This document shows positions 26,600-34,444 of a stretch of DNA of 64,000 bases, piece by piece. The translations under genes and the position numbers were made by a program. The stretch comes from Anaerobacillus isosaccharinicus (GTDB lineage Bacteria > Bacillota > Bacilli > Bacillales > Anaerobacillaceae): positions 4,764,164 to 4,828,163 of the forward strand of contig NZ_CP063356.1 in the NCBI RefSeq assembly GCF_001866075.3. Direction: 5' to 3'. The notes beneath the pieces were generated by a model. That model worked only from the letters and a program-made list of their open reading frames with translations. It searched no databases and was not told the DNA's origin. Numbering within the stretch: the stretch's first letter is position 1; each line of letters opens with the position of its first letter.

Positions 26600-28906
26600 T
26601 TAATACTGAATAGTCAAAGATGCACTACCATTAACCGTATGTTTGGTACCATGGATAATAACAGGTGTTGAAACTTTCGTCTCATTTGTAATGGTAATTT
26701 CATCAGCAGAAACTTTAATGTTTAATAATGCGCCTCTAAAAACAATTTTAAACGAGAATGAACTCCATTCACCTGGGATAAATGGATTTAAGATAAGTTG
26801 ATCGTTCTTAACTTTAAATCCACCAAATCCTTGAACAACACTCATCCATGTTCCAGCCATACTCGTTGTGTGACAACCGTCTTCTGTATCATTATTGTAG
26901 TTATCTAAATCAAGTCGGGCTGTTCTTAAGTACATTTCATAGGCTTTTTCTTTATACCCTAGTTCACATGCTAAAATTGAATGTACACAAGGCGATAATG
27001 ATGATTCGTGAACAGTCATTGGCTCATAGAAATCAAAGTTCTTTTTCTTCGTTTCCATATCGAATTCATCATTTAAGAAGTAAAGTCCTTGTAAAACATC
27101 TGCTTGCTTAATAAAGCACGACCTAAGGATGCGATCCCAAGACCAATTTTGGTTTAACGGTAAGTGCTTAGGGTCCAATTCATCAACACGAATTAATTCT
27201 TTATCCAGGAAACCATCTTGTTGCAAGTAAATTCCCATTTCCTCATCGAATGGGTAGTACATTTTACCAATAATATCAACCCATTTAGACGTTTCTTCTG
27301 ATGAGATCTTTAGCTTACTTTCTAATTCATCGAAACGTGCTTTGTCAGTTTCTTTAATATAATCCATCACGGAAAGCGTGTACTCTAATGTCCAAGCAGC
27401 AATACGGTTAGTATACCAATTGTTATTTACGTTATTTTCGTATTCATTTGGTCCTGTTACACCTAACATCATGTATTGGTTTTTCGAAGAAACATAATTT
27501 ACACGTTGTGCCCAAAATCTAGAGATAGCAACTAAAACGTCTAAACCATATTCAGCTAAGTAATCTTTATCAGCAGTGTAATTAACATAATTATAAATCC
27601 CATAAGCAATGGCTCCATTACGATGAATTTCTTCAAAAGTAATCTCCCACTCATTATGAGACTCCTCCCCGTTCATCGTTACCATTGGATATAATGCAGC
27701 ACCGTCAGTAAAACCTAATTTTTCAGCATTTTCAATTGCCTTTTCTAAATGCTTGTATCGGTAAATTAGTAAGTTTCTAGAGATTTTCGGATCAGCAGTA
27801 CTCAAATAAAACGGTAAGCAATACGCTTCAGTATCCCAATAGGTGCTTCCTCCATACTTCTCACCTGTAAATCCTTTAGGACCAATATTTAAGCGATCAT
27901 CTTCACCAGTGTACGTTTGGTTAAGCTGAAAAATATTAAAACGTATTCCTTGTTGTGCTGCAACATCACCTTCAATGACAATGTCACTTTCTTTCCACTT
28001 TTCAGCCCATGCATCAGCCTGCTCACTTAACAATGTTTCAAAGCCTTTAACAAGCGCTCCTTGAAGGCGATCCATTGCTATCTTTGCTAGGGATGATGCT
28101 TCATGATCTCTTGACGTTACATTTGCTGCATATTTATAAATCACTGTTTCTTTTTTCTCAACAAGGCCATGCGCAAACGTATGTGCAACGTACTTTTCCT
28201 TCTCACTTACTACAGGATTAAACGCAACCTTTAGGCCATCATGAACAAGCTCTGTCTTCATCGTTGAACAAAGTACATATTCTGTTTTTTTCGTCACTAC
28301 AGTTACAGAAGCATGGTTTGTTGTTACTTCTTTTGAAACTTCATCCCAGAACTTCTCATCATAATTAGCATCTTTATTTTTTACATCGGCGTCAAGATAT
28401 GATGTGACTTTAAGTTCACCATTGAAATTTAGTGGTGTAATCGAATAACGAATTGCACCTACTTCTTTGTCAACAATGCTTACAAAGCGCTTTGCTTGAA
28501 TTTTCACTTCTTTTCCGCCACTAAGAGTAGCGATGAATGTTCTTTCAAGATAGCCTTCTTTCATGTTTAACGTTCGTACGAAATCTCTAACTGGGAGCTT
28601 AGCTAAATCTAAGTTTTCACCTTCGATAGCAATATTTAAGCCAATCCAGTTTGTTGAATTTAAAACTTTTGCGAAATATTCTGGATAGCCGTTTTTCCAC
28701 CAGCCAACACGAGTTTTATCTGGATAATAAACACCTGCCATATAGCTACCTTGAAGAGTTTTACCTGTATAATCCTCTTCAAAATTTGCTCTTTGACCCA
28801 TGTGTCCATTACCAATACTAAAAACACTTTCTGAGACCTCATGGTTTTCAGGGTCAAAACCCTCTTCTATAATTGACCATTCATCAAGCTTTAAATATTG
28901 TTTCAT
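26600..28906 (-). CDS. Glycoside hydrolase family 65 disaccharide phosphorylase
   Basis: 768 residues, full-length GH65. The N-terminal beta-sandwich holds SVFSIGNGHMGQRANFEE; the (alpha/alpha)6 barrel holds YWDTEAYCLPFYL, SHNEWEITFEEIHRNGA with the catalytic glutamate, GVTGPNEYENNVNNNWYTN and the phosphate-site region HESSLSPCVHS. GH65 enzymes split maltose, trehalose or kojibiose with phosphate to glucose and beta-glucose-1-phosphate. The beta-phosphoglucomutase gene just upstream fits this exactly. Maltose phosphorylase is the most likely activity, but sequence alone does not settle the linkage. Confidence 0.92.
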   Translation of the reverse strand: MKQYLKLDEWSIIEEGFDPENHEVSESVFSIGNGHMGQRANFEEDYTGKTLQGSYMAGVYYPDKTRVGWWKNGYPEYFAKVLNSTNWIGLNIAIEGENLDLAKLPVRDFVRTLNMKEGYLERTFIATLSGGKEVKIQAKRFVSIVDKEVGAIRYSITPLNFNGELKVTSYLDADVKNKDANYDEKFWDEVSKEVTTNHASVTVVTKKTEYVLCSTMKTELVHDGLKVAFNPVVSEKEKYVAHTFAHGLVEKKETVIYKYAANVTSRDHEASSLAKIAMDRLQGALVKGFETLLSEQADAWAEKWKESDIVIEGDVAAQQGIRFNIFQLNQTYTGEDDRLNIGPKGFTGEKYGGSTYWDTEAYCLPFYLSTADPKISRNLLIYRYKHLEKAIENAEKLGFTDGAALYPMVTMNGEESHNEWEITFEEIHRNGAIAYGIYNYVNYTADKDYLAEYGLDVLVAISRFWAQRVNYVSSKNQYMMLGVTGPNEYENNVNNNWYTNRIAAWTLEYTLSVMDYIKETDKARFDELESKLKISSEETSKWVDIIGKMYYPFDEEMGIYLQQDGFLDKELIRVDELDPKHLPLNQNWSWDRILRSCFIKQADVLQGLYFLNDEFDMETKKKNFDFYEPMTVHESSLSPCVHSILACELGYKEKAYEMYLRTARLDLDNYNNDTEDGCHTTSMAGTWMSVVQGFGGFKVKNDQLILNPFIPGEWSSFSFKIVFRGALLNIKVSADEITITNETKVSTPVIIHGTKHTVNGSASLTIQY

Positions 28907-28943
28907 AGTTTCTTCCTACCCCTTCTATCAATCTGCTTTTTAG

Positions 28944-28955
28944 GCAACCGTTTGC
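28944..28955. promoter_or_regulatory. Palindromic LacI-family-type operator
   Basis: GCAACCGTTTGC lies in the 76-base gap between pgmB and the GH65 gene. It fits the GCAAnCGnTTGC pattern bound by LacI/MalR/CcpA-type regulators. Confidence 0.5.
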
Positions 28956-28982
28956 GCACTCTTCGTTAAAATAAAGGCTAGT

Positions 28983-29630
28983 TTATCGCTCTAACCTATC
29001 TAACGTCATCTCTGCTAAGGAGCCGACAACATCGTTTGCTCTATGAAGAGTTTCTTTTGTACCTATTCCAATTACGTACATTCCTGCACTAATGGCTGCT
29101 TCCACTCCTGACACAGCATCTTCAAAAACAACACATTCACTCGGATCTACTTTTAGTGCGTTTGCGCCAAGTAGGAACACTTCTGGATCTGGTTTAGCTT
29201 TTGAAATATTCGTACCATCAATGATGCAATCAAACATGTGTAATAAGTTAATTTTTTTTAAAATCATTTTCGCATTTTTACTAGCTGAACCAAGGGATAT
29301 TTTAACTCCTGCTTCTTTAAGCAATGTCAAAAATTCTGTCGTACCTGGTAAAATTTCTTTTTCATCCATTTCTGAAATTAACTCAACATACCACTCATTC
29401 TTGTTCTTTGCTAACTCTTCTTTCTTGGCATTATCTAATTCTACGCCACCAATTTCAAGTAAGATGTTTAGTGAGTCCATGCGACTGACGCCTTTTAGTC
29501 TTTCATTATCTTCCTCAGTAAAATCAAAACCCAATTCCTGTGCTAGTCGTCTCCACGCTAAGTAATGGAATTTCGCAGTATCGACAATTACACCATCTAA
29601 ATCAAAAATACACGCCTTTATTGGAGTCAA
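28983..29630 (-). CDS. pgmB: Beta-phosphoglucomutase
   Basis: 215 residues of the HAD superfamily. Motif I is IFDLDGVIVDTAKFHYLAW with both aspartates; the cap domain includes GVSRMDSLNILL; later motifs are ISLGSASKNAK, the KPDPEVFLLGA region and VVFEDAVSGVEAA. It converts beta-glucose-1-phosphate to glucose-6-phosphate in the cytoplasm, feeding the product of the GH65 phosphorylase into glycolysis. The start is TTG at 29630 with AAAGGGGG upstream. It is first in the two-gene operon; no sugar transporter is linked. Confidence 0.94.
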   Translation of the reverse strand: MTPIKACIFDLDGVIVDTAKFHYLAWRRLAQELGFDFTEEDNERLKGVSRMDSLNILLEIGGVELDNAKKEELAKNKNEWYVELISEMDEKEILPGTTEFLTLLKEAGVKISLGSASKNAKMILKKINLLHMFDCIIDGTNISKAKPDPEVFLLGANALKVDPSECVVFEDAVSGVEAAISAGMYVIGIGTKETLHRANDVVGSLAEMTLDRLER

Positions 29631-29692
29631 AATGATCCCCCTTTACATTATATAACTTAAACATCTACATTTTACTCTACTACCCTAAAAAA

Positions 29693-29707
29693 AGAAAGCG
29701 GTTTACT
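29693..29707. promoter_or_regulatory. Possible catabolite-responsive element
   Basis: AGAAAGCGGTTTACT, upstream of pgmB, shares the AAGCGG core with CcpA-binding cre sites but has mismatches at the ends. Confidence 0.3.
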
Positions 29708-29756
29708 GTATTTTTTTCTTTTCTGTAACAATATTCCCCAATTTTTTTAATTTATG

Positions 29757-29801
29757 AAAAAAGGCTTAAGCTGACCTAATTCCTAAGCTTAAGCCTTTTT
29801 T
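29757..29801 (-). terminator. Terminator overlapping the sigma/anti-sigma fusion stop
   Basis: AAAAAGGCTTAAGCT pairs with AAGCTTAAGCCTTTTT; the upstream gene's stop codon (29776-29778) lies in the loop. Confidence 0.88.
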
Positions 29802-31725
29802 GTTCGTTTAAGTTAATTATTATACGTTCATTAAGAGAATGAGATTTAGAGTATCCTTGAATAATTATTTTTTCAGGAAGCATTGAATCATCCCATTCAA
29901 TGTTGTGGTAATGAAGCTCAATCGTTTGTTCAGTAGAGATATACCTTAAAGAATATGGGTGGTCAATCCCCCTTAGCTCTTCATAACTTTTGTATTGATT
30001 TCCATCTCCATCAATCCAAACTCCATCTGATGACATACCATAGCTAATATTATGGTTGTTTTCGTAATGGACATTTATATGGAAATGGTCATAACTTCGG
30101 TTTTCATCAAACTGTTCTGTCAACCGAATAACAACTGGATTTGCTATTACTACTTCCTCAACTGTAATAATTTGATTAAGAAATTCAAAATCCATAGGAA
30201 GACTATTGTAATCAATAACAACTTCTAGCATCGAGTCATAGTTACTATGCATCCGCTCTAAAATGATTTCCAGTTCACTTGGTTGCTGGTAGTAGAAAGA
30301 TTCAAAAGGAAATATATGATCCCCGTTATTGCCTCGATTATAAAATCCTCTTTCCAAATGATAATCTGGAAAATATTCTTTATCATTCGCTTTAATAGTA
30401 AATTGAATATCATGGTATTCAAATGTACCAGCCTTAGATACTTGCTCTATCCTATACGCTAAAAAAGTTCCTGTAGGTGTAACTTCTAGATGGGATAAGT
30501 AAATATTTTGACCCATCACTTCTTTAGTCTGATCAATCTCAAATGTCACAGCCTCGTATTTTGTTACCGGTATTTCTAAAATCCATTCTCCATTGATCAA
30601 TTTTCGATCTCTTGGATCATAATTTCCATAACGATCGATTCCTTTATTAAGTTGTTCAATTTTATGAAACCGGACAGTTACCGTGTCTTGATCATCTTTT
30701 AACGGTGGCAAAAACAACCGGCCTTGACTTACACCTTCTTCATCAAGAAACCTTGACATGCTTCTAGATGTCCCATAAAAATCTAAGTAACGCCCTTCCC
30801 AAATATCCTTCTCTATGATTTCAAACATATCATTGTAAAGATCCGTATTGTAATGGTATTCGTCTTCTAAATCCCTTATTTCGTAATAGATGATCGTTTG
30901 AGTATCATCTGCTGCCACTTGGGTCACTGTAATTTCTACATTTTGATCGATGGCATGCACATAGACATTCTCACCATAAGCAACCTGATCACTCATCCAA
31001 AGCTTCCACCTATGTTTCATTTCTTCAATACCTATAGAGCTTATAATAATAACAGTAAGCAAACAAAGGCTAGCTATTGTTGTAAAAATTCGTTGCCTTA
31101 TTGTTTTTCTCTTCATTTGAGCTTCAGTTAGTGGTCTGTTACCTTCTAAAAAATACGGAGAAGGAATTAAAGTGCTTTTTAAGTGATGAAATTCATCGAT
31201 AGTAATGATTATTTTTTCAAGTAGTTGACTACATTTGTCATCTTCTGCTAAAAATTTATTAATCTCTTTATACTCAGCAAAGTTTAAAAATCCTTCATGG
31301 TAATGTAATAGTTTACTAACTGAAATCTGACAATTCCTTAGCAAGTCTTTATCTACAAACGCTTCAAATCCTAAGATCAAATTCTCTTCTACATTTTTTT
31401 CCGGGATGGCTAAATAACTAGATATTTCTCTTGTTTCCATATGAAGGACATACTTAAAATACAAGCATTGAAAATATGGCGTACATAAAATGTCGTTTGC
31501 TTTTCTTATAGATTTTGAAACACTGATCGCTAGACATTCCTTCACAAATCTTAACTTAAATTCTTCATGATCGAATTGCTCACTTACTTTATATCCAACC
31601 GCAGTTTGGTTAATTGCTCTTTCAATCATCGTTTCATCTTCTAAGAATGGATACCCAAGCATGTACAGAAGTCGTTTATGCTCTTTAATCCATTCAGTGA
31701 CATGGTCAAAGTTGTTCGTTTCCAA
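29776..31725 (-). CDS. Apparent ECF sigma / anti-sigma fusion with DUF4179-like exported part
   Basis: 649 residues from the TTG at 31725, which has AGGAGA nine bases upstream; the frame extends to 31794 without a ribosome site. Domains in order: a sigma region-2-like stretch (HVTEWIKEHKRLLYMLGYPF to VSKSIRKAN, about 7-77); a sigma region-4-like stretch (YFQCLYFKYVLHMETREI, then SSYLAIPEKNVEENL, about 84-125); an anti-sigma-like helical piece (HYHEGFLNFAEYKEINKFLA then DDKCSQLLE, about 140-170); one membrane helix (about 212-231); and a 400-residue outer part, beta-rich, resembling DUF4179/DUF5643. The region-4 helix-turn-helix is degenerate. A membrane-tethered regulator is inferred, not proven. 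Confidence 0.62.
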   Translation of the reverse strand: METNNFDHVTEWIKEHKRLLYMLGYPFLEDETMIERAINQTAVGYKVSEQFDHEEFKLRFVKECLAISVSKSIRKANDILCTPYFQCLYFKYVLHMETREISSYLAIPEKNVEENLILGFEAFVDKDLLRNCQISVSKLLHYHEGFLNFAEYKEINKFLAEDDKCSQLLEKIIITIDEFHHLKSTLIPSPYFLEGNRPLTEAQMKRKTIRQRIFTTIASLCLLTVIIISSIGIEEMKHRWKLWMSDQVAYGENVYVHAIDQNVEITVTQVAADDTQTIIYYEIRDLEDEYHYNTDLYNDMFEIIEKDIWEGRYLDFYGTSRSMSRFLDEEGVSQGRLFLPPLKDDQDTVTVRFHKIEQLNKGIDRYGNYDPRDRKLINGEWILEIPVTKYEAVTFEIDQTKEVMGQNIYLSHLEVTPTGTFLAYRIEQVSKAGTFEYHDIQFTIKANDKEYFPDYHLERGFYNRGNNGDHIFPFESFYYQQPSELEIILERMHSNYDSMLEVVIDYNSLPMDFEFLNQIITVEEVVIANPVVIRLTEQFDENRSYDHFHINVHYENNHNISYGMSSDGVWIDGDGNQYKSYEELRGIDHPYSLRYISTEQTIELHYHNIEWDDSMLPEKIIIQGYSKSHSLNERIIINLNEQKRLKLRN

Positions 31726-31796
31726 GTTTATTGTCTCTCCTATTCTTTTAGCAAAATCGATTTTTTTCTTAGAAAAGGGAAATAATATGAACAATC

Positions 31797-31803
31797 ATAT
31801 CAT
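31797..31803. repeat. Target duplication, left copy (first IS)
   Basis: ATATCAT, repeated at 33632-33638 on the other side of the element. If the element is taken to start with ATAG, the duplication is 5 bases (ATATC). Confidence 0.8.
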
Positions 31804-31960
31804 AGAGACTCGGAAATTAAATGATTAATTTGCGGTCTCCTGGAGTGTATCAGCTGGATTTAAGAAGGAAAAATGGAATTTTCAAAGCCATTTTCAAAAG
31901 AATGCATGACAAATAAACCACATGTTGTGGATTTTTTGAAAATTGTTCTTTATGATGGGT

Positions 31961-33463
31961 TTATAAGGACAAAAGAGATTGAATAATTGGGTTCGCAGCC
32001 ACAAAGTTATTCTTTTTTGCTTCCTTTATCCACGCATCGGCATGTTGGCACATGCCGATGATATATGTACGAATATTCCAATGCCGAGAACTTCGTCCTC
32101 TTGAATCTTCTAAACGATAATCCACTTTTTGACGTTTGATACAACGCTCGACTCCAGTTCGTAAAGAATAGCGTTTTCGCCATTCCTTACTACCTCGCTT
32201 GACGCGAGGAAAAAGACGAGGATTATCCTTCGTCGCTGTATAAAATGTTCGACCATATTTTGAATCGGAACATGGATTTGGACATTCCCACTTCCCACAA
32301 ACGGCTGGACAACGCCATTTGCGGCGGTAGGTTTTCTGATTTAGTCCCCAATGGATCATCTCTCGACCGATTGGGCAAATTGGAACCCCTTTAAGGTTTA
32401 TATCCATTTGTTTGTGCTGAAATTGTTTAGAACGTCTTGGATTAAGGTCAATGATGGCTGAAACATCATAGTGTTCTAACATTTCATAGATAGGGGTTGC
32501 ATCTAAGGCTGAATCTAAAATGACTTCACCAATTTTCCAATCAGAATACCATTGTTGGAGTTCGCTAAATGCGCTTATAAACAAAACAGAATCGTGTTTA
32601 CTGGCTCGGTAGAGCCTTGGATAAATAGGTAAGTCATAAGGACTATCAGAAGCAGATACCATGAAAAGACTTCTACCATAATAGTACTTTTCTCTAGAAC
32701 TATCCCAACCATAATCAGCATCAGGGTCTGAGAATTGACGCTTACATTGGCACTTCCAGTTCCCTTGTTTACGACATTCACAAAGAAACTTACCGTAAGG
32801 TTTACCACCGGTCAGAACTGGAGAACCATCACCTAGAATGCTTAGAGATTTTGTGTTTCCTAATAATCCTGCTTCTGCTGATTTATTGACAAACAAAGAC
32901 TGAAAGATTATTTGAAGCTGATCATGAGCCTTCGGTATATAGTTTTGATGTTTATTTTTCAAAGTGCGTTTAACTAGCTTTTCTACAATCTTTGGGTTTT
33001 TAGGATCTAGTTTCTGATTCTTTTTTCCTTTCTTTCGAGGTTTTGCTAACTTTCTTTTATTTCTTTTTGATAAATGTGGAGTTGAAGCAAGCCATAGACG
33101 ATTGAAAAAGTCGTAAAACGTTCCGACTCCAGGAACGTTGCTTGGAGAAAATCCACTAAGGACAGCATAAATCGGTGTTGTTTTTAAATGGTAAACCCAT
33201 TGATCAACACTCGTTACATTGTGATAATGCATTAGCATTAAACTTCTCAACATATCACAAGGATTACGCGGTTTTCTTCCTCTTGGATTAGAGGAATAAC
33301 GGTGTCTAAGCAACATGGCGGCATCGGTTAGGTCAATCAAGGAACACCAAATTATTGGTCTAGAGTAAAAGGTTTTTAAAAATGTTTTATCCTTATAGAG
33401 TTCATCTAATTGCTCGACAACAAAAGACAGATAGGATTCATGAGAACGGACGTTTTTTAGCAT
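31961..33463 (-). CDS. Transposase of IS copy 1
   Basis: 500 residues. The N-terminal DUF772/InsH-like region holds RKPRNPCDMLRSLMLMHYH and LSGFSPSNVPGVGTFYDFFN; a lysine-rich linker follows, then a catalytic domain with SILGDGSPV, LDSALDATPIYE, a cysteine cluster CRKQGNWKCQCKRQF and the C-terminal RTGVERCIKRQKVDYRLE, whose glutamate probably completes the DDE triad. This is a DDE transposase of the IS5/IS1182-like kind; I cannot assign the exact family. The ATG is preceded by GGGGG inside a hairpin. The frame is intact, so the element may be active. Confidence 0.9.
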   Translation of the reverse strand: MLKNVRSHESYLSFVVEQLDELYKDKTFLKTFYSRPIIWCSLIDLTDAAMLLRHRYSSNPRGRKPRNPCDMLRSLMLMHYHNVTSVDQWVYHLKTTPIYAVLSGFSPSNVPGVGTFYDFFNRLWLASTPHLSKRNKRKLAKPRKKGKKNQKLDPKNPKIVEKLVKRTLKNKHQNYIPKAHDQLQIIFQSLFVNKSAEAGLLGNTKSLSILGDGSPVLTGGKPYGKFLCECRKQGNWKCQCKRQFSDPDADYGWDSSREKYYYGRSLFMVSASDSPYDLPIYPRLYRASKHDSVLFISAFSELQQWYSDWKIGEVILDSALDATPIYEMLEHYDVSAIIDLNPRRSKQFQHKQMDINLKGVPICPIGREMIHWGLNQKTYRRKWRCPAVCGKWECPNPCSDSKYGRTFYTATKDNPRLFPRVKRGSKEWRKRYSLRTGVERCIKRQKVDYRLEDSRGRSSRHWNIRTYIIGMCQHADAWIKEAKKNNFVAANPIIQSLLSL

Positions 33464-33471
33464 AAAAATTC

Positions 33472-33514
33472 CCCCAATACGAGTTTTTTAATGTCTTCAA
33501 CTCGATTATTGGGG
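33472..33514 (-). promoter_or_regulatory. Fold-back hairpin hiding the transposase ribosome site
   Basis: CCCCAATACGAGTT (33472-33485) pairs with AACTCG and TATTGGGG (33499-33514) with a two-base bulge. On the minus strand the GGGGG that serves as ribosome site is in the stem. The far arm overlaps the promoter -10 box, so only transcripts from outside can form it. Confidence 0.75.
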
Positions 33515-33531
33515 TGTTCTGAATTTGTCAA
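33503..33531 (-). promoter_or_regulatory. Transposase promoter
   Basis: On the minus strand TTGACA (33526-33531) and TAATCG (33503-33508) are 17 bases apart; the same layout occurs in the other two DDE-type elements of the window. Confidence 0.65.
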
Positions 33532-33631
33532 GAGGAAAATGTGTTCGCCCCCTTTAAATAGGGGTAAAACAATAAAAAGCCCTAGTCGAAAGACTAGAGC
33601 TGAAGCGGAAATTTAATTTCCGAGAGACTAT

Positions 33632-33638
33632 ATATCAT
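33632..33638. repeat. Target duplication, right copy (first IS)
   Basis: ATATCAT, matching 31797-31803. Confidence 0.8.
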
Positions 33639-33656
33639 GAATGAGGTGTAAAATTC

Positions 33657-33800
33657 TTGAAAAAACCAAAAAAATTGATTGGAGAAGTTGAAAAAAGGAA
33701 TAAAAAAGAAGAAAATGAAAAAGCAAAAATTAAGTACGACGTGATCACCCCCGAAGAACGAGATCCACAACCAAAAGCATATGATGAAATTGAATACTAA
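33657..33800 (+). CDS. Small charged protein, unknown
   Basis: 47 residues from a TTG with GAGGTG eight bases upstream. The N-terminal half is lysine/glutamate-rich (KKPKKLIGEVEKRNKKEEN); the C-terminal half is acidic with proline (ITPEERDPQPKAYDEIEY). No family is recognised. Before the IS arrived it would have been about 90 bases from the divergent sigma/anti-sigma fusion gene, so its promoter may have been disturbed. Confidence 0.6.
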   Translation: MKKPKKLIGEVEKRNKKEENEKAKIKYDVITPEERDPQPKAYDEIEY

Positions 33801-33893
33801 TATAATAATAGAAGCGGTATCTTTACCTATACTCCGTTTATTTTCATTTAACTAAGTGAATTTTATCATCTTAATGATCTTTAATAGTGCGAG

Positions 33894-33900
33894 TGTCGAA
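33894..33900 (+). promoter_or_regulatory. Spo0A-box-like site upstream of the Spo0E-like gene
   Basis: TGTCGAA followed by AAA, the core of Spo0A binding sites, about 140 bases before the Spo0E-like start. A 7-base match is weak evidence. Confidence 0.3.
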
Positions 33901-34040
33901 AAAGTATAGAAATTGGCGAATTTTTGGAAATCCACAAGACTGATGACTAGTTTTATCGAAATGGTTTAATTTTCATGAAATTTGTTGAATAATGATGATA
34001 TGAAATAAACACAGCAGATTTAAGGAGTGACCAAAACAAG

Positions 34041-34181
34041 ATGTTAGCACATGTTATTGAAAAAAAGCGGCTACAAATGATTTATTTAGCTAGTATTACT
34101 GGGATGACATCAAAAAAGACAATAAAGTGTAGTCAAGAATTGGACGAGCTACTTAACCTAGTCCAAAATATCCCTAATTAA
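34041..34181 (+). CDS. Spo0E-like aspartyl-phosphate phosphatase
   Basis: 46 residues, MLAHVIEKKRLQMIYLASIT then GMTSKKTIKCSQELDELLNL and a short tail. SQELDELL is the signature of the Spo0E/YisI/YnzD family, short two-helix proteins that remove phosphate from Spo0A~P and so hold back sporulation. The ATG follows TAAGGAGTGACC. It was too short for routine gene finding. A c-di-GMP riboswitch lies just downstream on the same strand. Confidence 0.85.
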   Translation: MLAHVIEKKRLQMIYLASITGMTSKKTIKCSQELDELLNLVQNIPN

Positions 34182-34218
34182 TTTGCTGTGTTTAAACGTT
34201 TTTCTACTAGCTTTAAGG

Positions 34219-34245
34219 TTGTATGTAAACTCATTTTACATACAA
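34219..34245 (+). repeat. Perfect hairpin before the riboswitch
   Basis: TTGTATGTAAA pairs with TTTACATACAA over five bases; no T-run follows. It may be an operator or part of the leader. Confidence 0.55.
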
Positions 34246-34248
34246 GAG

Positions 34249-34335
34249 TGGTACGAACAGGCAAAACCATTGAAAAGTGGTGACGCAAAACTAGAGGGGC
34301 TACTATGAACATCATTATGCCAGCCAGTTTCCGAA
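34249..34335 (+). ncRNA. Cyclic di-GMP-I (GEMM) riboswitch, apparently orphan
   Basis: The conserved GEMM-I blocks are in order: ACAGGCAAAACC (about 34258), the loop TTGAAAAG with pairing CCA/TGG, GACGCAAAAC (about 34282), AGAGGGGCTA, and the closing GCCAGCCAGTTTCC (about 34319-34332). These form the ligand pocket and the tetraloop contact of class I c-di-GMP riboswitches. None of the 100 bases that follow starts a credible gene; a strong terminator ends the transcript at 34481. The controlled gene has been lost, or the RNA acts without one. Confidence 0.85.
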
Positions 34336-34444
34336 TACAAAAAGTCGTAATGTAAAATCAAGATAGGATGATTATTCGTCACTAAAAGAATTTACAAAAG
34401 TATGATTTTATTATAAAGCGAAAGAAACGTTCACCGAACCAGAT

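Larger units (their letters stand above)
31804..33631 (-). mobile_element. Insertion sequence, copy 1 (1828 bp, DDE-type)
   Basis: One transposase gene between imperfect inverted ends: AGAGACTCGGAAATTAAAT at the left and, read inward, ATAGTCTCTCGGAAATTAAA at the right. A 7-base duplication ATATCAT flanks it. Copy 2 at 53604-55431 has the same length and about 90% or more identity. The element lies in the gap between the sigma/anti-sigma fusion gene and a divergent small gene. The ends carry hairpins inside the inverted repeats. Confidence 0.92.

Noticed and set aside
29092..29565. 157-codon plus-strand frame
   Set aside because: It lies wholly antisense to pgmB, which has clear HAD motifs.
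31726..31794. Longer N-terminus of the sigma/anti-sigma fusion from the TTG at 31794
   Set aside because: No ribosome site there, while AGGAGA precedes the TTG at 31725 at good spacing and the sigma homology begins after it.
31804..33631. IS605-type element with guide RNA for TnpB
   Set aside because: The gene is a DDE transposase with inverted ends and target duplications, and no TnpB-like gene is present, in spite of the hairpins at the ends.
34041..34335. c-di-GMP riboswitch controlling the Spo0E-like gene
   Set aside because: The riboswitch is downstream of the gene, so it cannot be its 5' leader.
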